The notes under the pieces were generated by a model. The model was not told where the DNA came from. It ran no database searches and saw only the letters and a program-made list of their open reading frames with translations. From positions 96,865,189 through 96,929,188 of the forward strand of contig OV884009.1 of the NCBI GenBank assembly GCA_930367205.1: a stretch of DNA of 64,000 bases. Direction: 5' to 3'. The translations under genes and the position numbers were made by a program. Below, piece by piece: positions 51,896-61,769 of this stretch. Each line of letters starts with the position of its first letter. The first letter of the stretch is position 1. The DNA comes from Acanthosoma haemorrhoidale (lineage: Eukaryota > Arthropoda > Insecta > Hemiptera > Acanthosomatidae).

Positions 51896-52935
51896 CTTCG
51901 GATGGCGAGAGGGTGGAGAAATTCGCACTGCATCTATTCCGTACTTTCACTCCTCATCGTACTCCTCAAAACAATATTCATCGCCCAACTGTTTCCTCAC
52001 TATGATGATGATTTCCTCACTTCACCTATCCCTCTCTCACTGTTGTTGATCACATATCCTCAGCCTTTGAAACCAAACAATATTGCACTGTTCCCTTTCT
52101 GGACATAGCTCAAGCTTTTGACAGGGTCTGGCACGCAGGTTTGCTTTACAAGTTCAAAGGATATTTACCGCAGACCCTATTCCTAATCCTACAATCCTAC
52201 CTACAAACCTTTTCTTCCAAGTCCGCTGTGGTTAAGAATATTCTAACTACTATCCCATTAAAGCAGGAGTTCCAAAGGGCAGCGTCCAGGGTCCCATCCT
52301 CTATAATATATCTAAAGCTATGGGGGACAGCAAAAAAGTTGAACATCAAGCGCATGGAATCATTTTAATCAAAAGTCTTGAGAACAATAGTAAATACCCC
52401 TTATTACGTCAGCAACAAAACCCTTCATAATGATCTGAATATTCCCTATATTCTTGAACTCATCCTTTCCAAGTTCATAAAATTCCATAGTAACCTATCC
52501 AACTACCTTACTTCCCTAGCACAGTCATTGCACTGCACTACTCACCCCTAAAATCCTCCTCGGAGATTAAAACGGCAGTGTCCTCGTGACCTGCTATAAT
52601 CAAGTGATAGTGGGAGTCCTGGCAATTGCCAGTTTCTCTAATCATGTCCTGAGCGTCTGTGGCTCTCGCGCTCTTGGTCAGCCTCCGCTGGCTCTTATCC
52701 AGAGACGCGGTGGACGTAGGAGCGTGGGGGAATCCCCAGCTTTCCAGAAGCTTCCTCCTTCGCATCTGAGGGTGGTGACAACCTTGTGGACTTGGGGGGG
52801 CCTCTGGGCTGTTTGTAAATATTGTATGAATGAGCAAGTGAATGATGAATTGTAAATATGGTATGAATGATAACATTTATCTCAAATACTTAATGCCCAA
52901 TGAGGCAGATTGTAATTTTATCTTAATAAAAATTA
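51896..52935 (+). pseudogene. LINE-3: 5'-truncated and internally deleted copy of the LINE-1 family
   Basis: Begins inside ORF2 (ASDGERVEKFALHLFRTFTP; LINE-1 has AASDGDRSEEFALHL). It skips to LLYKFKGYLPQTLFLILQSYL-type RT sequence (52141) and to KLWGTAKKLNIKRMESF (52310) with the middle missing, and ends with the family's 3' UTR and an AAT/TAA-rich tail at about 52930. 5' truncation is common for target-primed LINE insertion. It entered Gypsy D. Confidence 0.8.
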
Positions 52936-52955
52936 CTAAATAATTAATATTTCTA

Positions 52956-53240
52956 TGATCATAAGAGAGTATTGTGCTGCTCTAGGCGAGAAGGAAAGTA
53001 TTATGTCAGAACTGTACATAATTAGCATAAGTGTTAAGTTTAAAATCATGGCGGATTGTTAGTTGAGTTTATGTTATAAACTAATACGATCATGGGATGT
53101 AAACTACCCATGATCCTGTGTAGGTCAGAATACTAGAGACAATACAGCAGTCTCTTTACAGAAGTTCGAGAGTGTCGTTAATTTCCCTCTTTCCTATTTT
53201 TTCTTTAAGCTTAACCGCCAACGATTAACTTATATATGTA
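52956..53240 (+). repeat. Candidate Gypsy LTR fragment
   Basis: Starts TGATCATAAGAGAGTATTGT and ends with CAGTCTCTTTACAGAAGTTC, GAGAGTGTCGTTAATTTCCC, CGCCAACGATTAAC. The end portion matches the minus strand of 41195-41320. No partner LTR in the window, so the boundaries are tentative. Confidence 0.4.
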
Positions 53241-54097
53241 TATACATATGTAAGTTATTTATCAATAATTGTGGGATTGATAAATAATCCGCCTGGCTTG
53301 CTACTGATGCTTGTATTTCAACTGCAAATAACAATACAATACAATATTAACAACTGTTTACAAATGTTATACCCGAGTTTAACTGGCTTGAGAATTTAAC
53401 TGACCTGAATCAATTCAATGCCAGGATTTATAAAAGCAATAACAATTCACTACGAGTGGTAACTATCGTGCATAATGGAAACATAAAGATAGACTGACTG
53501 GAGGACATTCAGAGCAGGTTACGAATGCTCCACTTATCAATAGTATCACCCCTGGTGTAGACTCAAGGAAGCTCCATGTAACCTGCGACTCCTAACGGCG
53601 TCAGAGAGAACAAGTTTGGAACGGACATATCGTTTCAAACTTACACATATATGTAAGACAATTATTGAAGGTGGGGTGAATAAACTGAAATCAGTTTCTC
53701 TGTAAACAAAGTTAGCAATTTTATTCACTAGTTTATATTATAACAATTATTCATATTGATTTACACAATCTTAGCTGTTAACAAATAAACGACAATTACA
53801 GTTTACAATTATCACTTCTCTATTCACACTCTATTTACATCATTTGTTACCTAACATAACCTTCTCTATATGATAGCTGCTCCATCTGGCGGGGGCCAGT
53901 GGAAGCAGCGCGGCTAATTCAAATATTAAAATTAAAGAGAGAATACTTTCTTTACATCTCCCCTCTCTTAGGCGAAAATTGTCAAAAAATTAAAAATTTT
54001 CAGTCTGGTAATATCGGAAGTAGTTTTGTTATGTGAAAGAATACAGTTTCTAGCTTTCCTCTTCCGGTTTTTATTTTATATATTTTTTTTATTTATT
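53241..54097 (-). other. Interval with candidate Gypsy H 3' LTR (about 53500-53956)
   Basis: On the minus strand a purine tract AAGAGAGGGGAGA (53958-53970) precedes TGTAAAGAAAGTATTCTC, a plausible LTR start (53956). An AATAAAATTG signal follows near 53720. The LTR end was not determined. Right of the purine tract, weak Pol-like sequence leads to the LINE-2 junction. Gypsy H pol pieces lie on the other side of LINE-2, consistent with LINE-2 having split Gypsy H. Confidence 0.4.
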
Positions 54098-56735
54098 AAT
54101 ATTCCTTTATTGTACTATAATTACAATCTGCCTTTTATAAGGAATTAGTAGATAAATGTTCTCATTCATACCATATTTACAATTCATCATTCACTCGCTC
54201 ATCGGAGACCTCCCAAATCCACATACGAAGAGAAAGCGGAGTCTTGGGAAGTCCCACACGCTTCTCCGTCAGCCGCGTCACCGGATACTAGCCAGTGGAG
54301 GCTGACCAAGAGCGCGAGAGCCACAGACGCTCGGGACATGATTGGAGAAACTGGAGAATTAAAATAAACTAGTGGACAAGACTTGCGACATAGGGTGAAG
54401 GTAATCTGGGAGCATTTTGCTACATTAACTTTGATCCGCCATTGATTGCACCAAGACTCGGTCTCGTCAAGGTGTTTTTGAAGGTTATGGGATGCTATGT
54501 CGGGGTCTAGGTGGGATGACAAGACTACAGTGTCATCTGTTAATATGGCCAAGAAGGTATTGGTGGTAGAGGGGACATCAGCGGTGTATAGATTATAGAG
54601 GATGGTACCCAGGCACTGCCCTGTGGAACTCCAGCTTCTATGGGGTAGAAGTTAAAATATTCTAAACCACAGACTTGGAAGAAGCGGTTTGAAAGGTAGG
54701 ACTGTAGGATTAGGAATAAGGTCTGCGGTAAATATCCTTTGAGCTTGTAGAGCAAACCTGCGTGCCAAACCCTGTCAAAAGCTTGAGCTATACCAAGAAA
54801 AGCAGCAGTGCAATACTGTTTGGTTTCAAGGGCTGAGGAGATGTGATCAACAACGCGAAGGCCTTGATGAGCAGTGGAATGTCGTTGGCGGAAACCAAAC
54901 TGGTGTGTGGGAAAAAGGTTTTTGGATTCAACAATTGGAAGTAGACGGTTTAGTGGGAGTTTCTCAAATATTTTTTAAAGGATAGGAAGTAGGCTAATTG
55001 GACGGTAAGATGAGGCGTCATTAAGTGGTTTACCGGGTTTGGCGAATAGGACAATAATGGAATGTTTCCAGAGGAGAGGAAAGTGCGTCGTTCGGATTAT
55101 GCAATTATATATGTAGGTTAGGAAGATTATGGCTTTAGGAGGAAGTTGTTTGAGAATTTGAGGAGTAAGGAGATCATATCAAGGGCATTTTCGGTAAGGT
55201 AAGTTTTTCAGCTGATATTTGACCTCAGAGGGATTAACGGCTTTTGGTGGAAGAGAGAGAGGAATAGGTGAAGTGAGGAAATCTTCGACAGTTCCGCTGT
55301 GAGTATGGCTTTGATGAGAAAGGTGAGATGTGAAAGTATAGGTAAGATGCTGAGCGAATTCCTCCAACCTATCCTCATCCGAAGCCGCCCAGGACCCATC
55401 ATCACGACGGAGTTGATGTGAAACAGGTTGATACTCTAGGATTTTTTTGGTTACATTCCACAAGGAGTTATCCCTGGTAGACAGGGAGGAGAGGTAGGAA
55501 TTGAAAGAATCGGAACGGAAGGATGCCAATCGCCGCTTTACCAATCGGCAGTACTGATTGTACAAGCGGCGATCAGCAGGATGCCGGGATCTTTGTCACA
55601 CTGTTCTGGACCGGCGTTTGGATTGGATTAGATCTTTGAGATGCTAAGGTAAACGATTATGATTATGGATTTTTGGGTGACGATGCCTCCCAAGCCGACC
55701 TCTGGACCAGAGTAGTGAATGAATGCACTGCAACCTCTAGGTCTTGGGATATTTTCAGGGACAGTTTGAGGTTTACGGACTCTGTAAGACGCTGGTTAAA
55801 GTGGTCAACAGTCAACTGGGCCCCTAATAAATGAAGGAGGAGGCAGTTTGTGAATTGATCTTAGGTAGGGAAATGGTTAATAATAAAGGACTATGATCAG
55901 AGGAGAGGTCATCGAGGCGCGTGAGTGTGAGTGTTCCTAAACTATTGTAAAAAAATAAGTCAAGGAGATCAGGATTTCGGTCGGGATCAGATGTCCAAAA
56001 GGTGGCTGTGTCAGGAGTGATAGTGGAGCTATGTTTCCGTGTGAGTGCAGACAGCAAAGCACGTCCTCATGTATATGTGGATCTGGACCCCCAATGTTGG
56101 TCCTTCGCATTAAAGTCCCCACCCACAAGGAAATGATGTCAGATGGAGTAATGATGTCTGGGAGGGCAGTACACTGATGTAAGGGGAAAATTGAAGGTGG
56201 TGATTGACACTGCAGTGGATTGAAGGAAATTGTGTGCTACCAGAGGAACTATGTGGTGGGATATGGAGTTATGGACAATGACAGTGGTACCTGAGGGGTA
56301 ATTAGGGTTCTGAACTCTGTTAGAAATGAGGTTAATAGGCTGGTGAGATTCGAAGAACTTGGTGGTGGAGGAATATGCGAGATGTGTGGTTGAGGATGGG
56401 ATTGTGCTTGAGGTTTAACGGGAAAGGTTATCTGTCGGACAGGGAGTGGGCGGTGCCTATTACTGCTCTCTGTTGCGAACGGCATCGGCAAAAGGGACAG
56501 AAGGCCTCAAATTTCTGGCTGGACCGCTTCTTGTTACTAGTTTTTCCTCTTCTGGCTGACCACGTTGTTCTGTCCTGGTTTTCAGCGTTCTGTAGGCCTC
56601 GCAGCCCTTGTAGTTGTAAGGCCGGATGTCCTTTCTGGCAAAGCACGCATACTGCAGGCGATTTCAGGGGCTTTTTGCACAATCGCTTTTGTGCTGCCCA
56701 CTGCACTTAACACACCTGGGAGGGGCTTTTTATTT
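54098..56735 (-). pseudogene. LINE-2: truncated copy of the LINE-1 family, antisense
   Basis: Minus strand: ORF1 knuckle remnant (CVLCQKGHPA, near 56660); endonuclease end (DDLSSDHSPLLLTI, near 55900); linker; RT with LLYKLKGYLPQTLFLIL (54755) and the catalytic site ILTDDTVVLSSH (54540); 3' UTR. Relative to LINE-1 it lacks the endonuclease N-terminus (junction at about 56290) and about 500 bp of the C-terminal region (junction at about 54357). It is 5'-truncated within ORF1. A run TTTTTATTTT at both ends (about 54067 and 56729) may be the target duplication. Confidence 0.85.
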
Positions 56736-56740
56736 TTTTG

Positions 56741-57120
56741 TGGTTCGCTTAAGTTTACTTATTTTCCATTGTTTTGTACTTGTTTCAAAACTGCACCGTT
56801 GCTAGAGATGCATCTGTATAAATTCTTATTGGTGAATCATTATCAAATATTTCTAACACTGGTTGGGAACATAGTAATAAGAATTTTACAATGAACACAT
56901 CAACATATTTTTCTGTCAAAATTTTTTACTTTTAAGGCTACTAAACCTTTTGTTGTGTCAGACCATTAACTGTTTTTAAATAAATCTTATTTACGTCTTC
57001 TGTTTTTTTCTTTGTCTTAATTAATTTTGAATTTATTAAAGAGTCTTGGGATCCTGTATCATATGTCCAGTTTACCTGTAACTTCTCTTCAAATAATATT
57101 TTTACTTTAATCAATGGTGT
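56741..57120 (-). pseudogene. Gypsy H: protease fused to RNase H by deletion
   Basis: The minus strand encodes LQVNWTYDTGSQDSLINSKL (about 57060-57000), a retroviral-type aspartic protease active site (DTGSQ). Less than 150 bases further on comes IFDNDSPIRIYTDASLATVQ (about 56840-56790), an RNase H start (YTDAS). RT, which should separate them by roughly 1 kb, is missing. LINE-2 entered immediately after (56735). Confidence 0.6.
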
Positions 57121-57216
57121 GATTATTCGTTTTTTTGTTTTGTATTTAGATCTACTTCTAATACTGAGTTGCTTGCTGTTATGCCTCGCTATACCTACTT
57201 TCCGCCTACTGGCGTA

Positions 57217-58660
57217 CTACGAGACGTTTCCCTCTGTCCCCTCCTGTGGATCCATGCACTTCCGAAAATATGGTTCAATATCTGGGGTGATGACCACCTT
57301 CTGACCCTTCTTCAGGAGATTGTTGACAAGCCGCAATTTCAGGGACAAATCCCCTGTAATAGTTAAGCGTACCCAGCTGGCGCCGGATCCCTTTAACGTC
57401 CCACGGAACAGCCATCTTCTGAATCGCTGCCAACTGCCCGGCATCAGGTCTCACTCTCTCCCTAGAGATCGTATGCCCCAAAAAATTAATAACATCTTGG
57501 CCTAGACGGGAGTCTGACAATTTCAAGCCAAATTGCCTCACGCGATCTAAGACCTTCCCCCGGTGATCCGCATGTTTTGCCTCGGTCGCACTGAATATCA
57601 AGAGGTCATCCATATATATTTGGCATACGGGCTCGTCTATCCCTCGTAGAAACTCATCCATGAGCCGCTGGAATGTAATGGGTGCATTCATCAGGCCAAA
57701 TGACATCCTCGTAAACTCATAGTCCTCTATCTCAAACGTGAAGGCCGTCTTGTGCCCGTCTCGAGGGTGCAGTTAATACTGGTGATATCCTGCTTTAAGA
57801 TCCAGAGTGCTAAATATCGTTGCCCCGCCCAGCCTGTCCAAAATGTCGTCGAGCCTGGGGATTGGATATTTTTCGTCCACCGTATTCTCGTTGAGTTTTC
57901 TGTAGTCCACTACAACTCTATATTTGTCTGGACCCCCACCTTCCTCATTATTTTTCTTGACCGCCCACAAGGGGCCGTTTTGTGGCGACGTACTGTCCAC
58001 TATAATCCCATGCCTCATCAGGTTGTCCAGCTTTCACGAATGTCGTGCCTCAGAGCCTGCGGATACCTGTGCTCCTTATCATTACTCACTCTGTCTTGCT
58101 TGAGCGGAATCTCGTGTACAGTTCTACCTGTGAGCCCCAATCGCACGCCTTCCTTGAAGAAAATATATATGTATTTTCTCTTGAGCTCCCCTTTCCGATC
58201 TCCTGCTTGCCTTAGCGCCCCTACTCGCGCAACCCCTCCCCATCTCGCCCTACTTCTCTCTAGTCCCAGGCACCTATACCTTAACTTACCTATTTAAATG
58301 TCCCATCGCCCCTTTTTGTTCCTAATCTTTGCTCCTACTTCACCTAGTAAATCACACCCTATGATCTGTCCATATTCCCGGGGCATCTTTTCTACCACAT
58401 GAACTCTCAAAATCTCATCGCGTTCCCATCAATCTCTTTCTATTACTGCCTCCCCTTCGACCTTACAGGAGCCCTCCATGGTGATCAAGTTAAAAGAGCA
58501 TACCAATATTTGGGGCATCCTCTCTTCTTCACATATTCTCTCTAGTGTTTCCCAACGCATTATTGTGTTAGTACTTCCCGTATCCACTAGACACTTTACT
58601 CCCCTCACGTCTCTGATTATAGGCAGATCGCTATCTACGACTTTGAAGCTGTTATTCACT
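57217..58660 (-). pseudogene. Gypsy E pol: protease and reverse transcriptase
   Basis: Protease: RGVKCLVDTGSTNTIMRWE at 58590. RT: GIIVDSTSPQNGPLWAVKKN, YRVVVDYRKLNENTVDEKYP, FSTLDLKAGYHQ, then frame breaks, MSFGLMNAPITFQRLMDEF, VCQIYMDDLLIFSATEAKH, VINFLGHTISRERVRP and GIRRQLGTLNYYRGFVPE. The homology stops near 57217; RNase H and integrase are absent. Frameshifts at about 57770 and 58020. Same family as Gypsy D. Confidence 0.88.
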
Positions 58661-59530
58661 TACCGCCACCACTCAGCTCAGATCTCACGTTCTCCCCTCT
58701 CCTCGGATGTTTGTCGTCGAGCGGTCCTCCGGGCACTGACGCTTCCTCAGCCCATTCAGTTTCATGATTCTTCCCTCTCATCTTCTGTCTTGAATGTTTC
58801 CGGGGTCTCTGACGTTTGCGGCTGCGGCCTCGCCTTTCTCCACATCCTTTGAGCGTTTATATCCATCGATTCAGGTTGGTTCCCGCCTCTGCGTCGACTC
58901 ATATATGGGCACTTCCTGGCTACATGCCCTACCGTGCCGCATTCAAAGCACCTAGTGCGTGGACACTCTGATACCGAATGTCCAGCCTTCCCGCACTCGT
59001 AGCATTTTCTGGTACTGGTGTCCACCATTTCTTAGGCACATTCCAGAAACGTGCGTTCTCTCGGTAACCCCTCCTTTCTTCCGGTTTCTTTCGCTAGCTG
59101 TACTTTTAGTATAGTTGATAAGATCGCCATCCTGGTTTTTACTGCCCCGCCACACTTACTGTCTCCCGCATCTTCTCTGTTATATTATTATATCTGGCCA
59201 GGATCGTTACGGTGTACTGCCCGTTCTCTTCGTTTCCCTTAGTATAAAAATGCCCTCTTCTGGGGTCCATCTTCACCCACCGAACGCTTTCTTCAGTCGC
59301 TCCTTCACTACGTTCCACAAGGTCTCCTCGTCGGTCTGGATCATGTTTAGGACACTTCGCTTCACTCCACTCACTAGAGCTACACTCAGCGATTCTGCGC
59401 CCCCTTCCGTTATCAGGTGCTCCAACAGTTTTCCCTCTATCCACGTAATCAGCCGATCGCCCCCTTTCAGGAAGTGATTTAGTTCCCAGGTCTCGCCTGT
59501 GAATCTCTCCAGATCCGATCTTCACAGATC
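58661..59530 (-). pseudogene. Gypsy E gag with zinc knuckles
   Basis: Two CCHC knuckles: KCYECGKAGHSVSECPRTRC and FECGTVGHVARKCPYMSRR (58890-59010). Upstream, broken frames of a charged Gag (PRRGHFYTKGNEENGQYTVT; ARYNNITEKMRETVSVAGQ, 59140-59280). Knuckles bind element RNA. The frame has shifts at about 59030 and 59140. Confidence 0.7.
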
Positions 59531-59819
59531 ATGTCCTGAGCTGTCGATGGATCTTCATCCACGCCAATGTATTCGCGTGAGCCGCTGCCATTGTAGTTTG
59601 AGGTAACTGTGGTATATCTGTTGCTGCTCTAAGTACCGCGGGTCATAACACACAGGACTTGAGTTCAGCTACTGCAATCCATGCAGTCCAGTCCACGTAG
59701 ACTCCCAGCCTGCCACACTCCAGTGACTGCCAGACAGCCATCGCACAGCTCACCCAACAAGTGACCGTTCTGGCTATTTCAATGAGCAGACGAGAAGAAA
59801 ACAGGTCCTCTCAGCGATA
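59531..59819. other. Junction between Gypsy E and Gypsy G
   Basis: No clear coding or LTR structure. CCA/CAG-rich sequence that could belong to the Gag of Gypsy G. Confidence 0.3.
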
Positions 59820-61200
59820 CCAGCTAAAACCAACTACTGAATCAATAAGATTCGGCAAGGATGCATATCGATGTCCCAGGCCCTGTAGGTGGATCGACGA
59901 CACTACCCCGCCAGGGGGAAACTAAATGCCACCATGGTTAAAGCTGTATCCATGGCAGGCCTATCCTTTCGCCGCCAATTCGTTACAGACGTCCGCACAC
60001 GGCAACACTACTTGATAGATACAGGAGCAGCTATCTCCGTACTTTCCCCGCCCAATATAAAAAAGGTTATACCCTCCGACTACCAACTCTACGCCGCTAA
60101 TGGCAGCACCATTCCAACGTATGGAGAAGTCAACAGGAACCTCGACCTAGGCATGCAGTGGATCATTAAGTGGAACTTCATAATGGAAGAAGTTCAACAA
60201 CCAATCCTAGGTGCCGACTTCCTGGCCCACTTTCATCTACTGGTAGATCTTCAGCACCGCCAGCTGATCGATGTCATTACTGATCGTTGAACCACTGGAA
60301 GAATACACGTCGCTACGCTCTCCGTGATATCAAGCCTTCCTACCGACAACAAATACGCCAACCTCTTGCGGCGCTACCCTCAGCTCACACGACCACAACA
60401 ACATGTTCCGCCCATAAAGGTAGAGCACTACACTCGTGGACGGCCCGTATGCAGCAAGGCTCGTCGATTAGCACCAGCAAAACATCAAGCCACCAAAAAA
60501 GAGTTCCGACGTATGATGGACGAAGGAATTTTTCGGCCCTCCAACTGCCATAGGGCGAGTCCTCTTCACATTGGTACGAAGAAGGACGGAACAATATGCC
60601 CCTATGGAGACTACCAACAACTGAACAACAAAACCATCCCAGACCGTTATGGTGTGCCCAACATTTCTGACATTAACAACCAGTTGTTTGGTACTACCAT
60701 ATTTTCAACGCTCGATATCAAAAGAACTTGCCATCACATTCCGGTAAACCATCAGGACATCCCCAAAACGGCTATTATCAACCCCCCTTTGGACTTTTTG
60801 AGTTTCTACTGATGACGTTCAAACTTCCCAACGCCGCCTAGTCGTTCGAGAGGTATATGGAAAACATTTTGAAAGATCTACAATTTGTGTTCGTATACCT
60901 CGGTTACATGCTGATCGCTTCAGACAACAAAGAGGAACACCAGCATCACCTGGAAACTGTCTTTGGTAGTCTGGCTGCTCAAGGCCTAACCCTTAACATC
61001 GCTAAATGCGTGCTTGGGCAACACGAGCTCGGATTCCGAGGATACCATGTCTCACCCCAGGGCATCGTTCCATCGCAAGCTAAGGTATAGGGAATCCTAG
61101 ATTATCCCCGACCTACTACGATACGGGACCTCAGACGTTTTCTCAGAATGGTGAACTATCGCCGATGCTTACCTAACGCAGTGGAACGCCAGAGAATACT
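59820..61200 (+). pseudogene. Gypsy G: gag end, protease and RT relic
   Basis: The end of gag has FGKDAYRCPRPCRWIDD (about 59850), a zinc-binding end followed by a protease with YLIDTGAAISVLSPPNIKK at 60010 and QPILGADFLAHFHLLVD at 60200. RT: EEFRRMMDEGIFRPSNCHRA-like at 60500, LHIGTKKDGTICPYGDYQQL, FGTTIFSTLDIKRTCHHIPV (Asp of LDL site present). The catalytic motif reads VYLGYMLIAS at 60890, with YVDD changed to YLGY and both aspartates lost. Then GFRGYHVSPQGIVPSQAKV and RDLRRFLRMVNYRR, to about 61180. Cut off by the Gypsy F LTR. A different Gypsy lineage from D, E and F. Confidence 0.82.
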
Positions 61201-61257
61201 TAACACCTACCCACAAGGGGCCGAGAAAAATGACCGAACCATCATAGTATAAGTTAA

Positions 61258-61757
61258 TGTTTATTGAATTACAAGCTAAGAAAGGTTGGTAATAAGAACA
61301 CGTAGAACGTTATAACAAGACTGCTTTATTTAGTCCAAGATACCTCTATCTATAGGTATTACCTGTAAACATATACAGATCACATATGTTTGGGGATTAA
61401 GGCTGGGCACTAGCGGCGCCTGGACTTAACTCCCCCCCACCAGTTTACGAACACCCATTCGCAAACTTTGAAGTCCAACACTCGGACGTCTTAGTCCATT
61501 CAAATAATGATCCGCTAATGTTACAAAGGAGCAAAGGCCAGCCCCACCCGTACACAGCCTGTAATCCCTCACATTAAGCTCTAATCCTATAAAACGTAAA
61601 AACCAACTGTCACTTGTAAACGAAAAACATAAAAGAAAACTTTGACTTTGAAAAAAAAACAATACTTCTGTGGGAAAAATCACATAACTATAACTATTTA
61701 CAATGTTCCTCGCTTGTATGCTGCGAGGACACTCCAGCTCATTCCTGATCTACAACA
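61258..61757 (-). repeat. Gypsy F 3' LTR
   Basis: On the minus strand it starts TGTTGTAGATCAGGAATGAG (61757) right after the purine tract CCAGGGGGGGA (61758-61768) and probably ends TTCAATAAACA (61258), about 500 bp. The 5' LTR lies beyond the window, so the end is inferred from the TGT...ACA form. Confidence 0.65.
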
Positions 61758-61769
61758 TCCCCCCCTGGT

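Noticed and set aside
57752..58297. Long plus-strand frame opposite Gypsy E RT
   Set aside because: Antisense shadow of a recognised RT domain.
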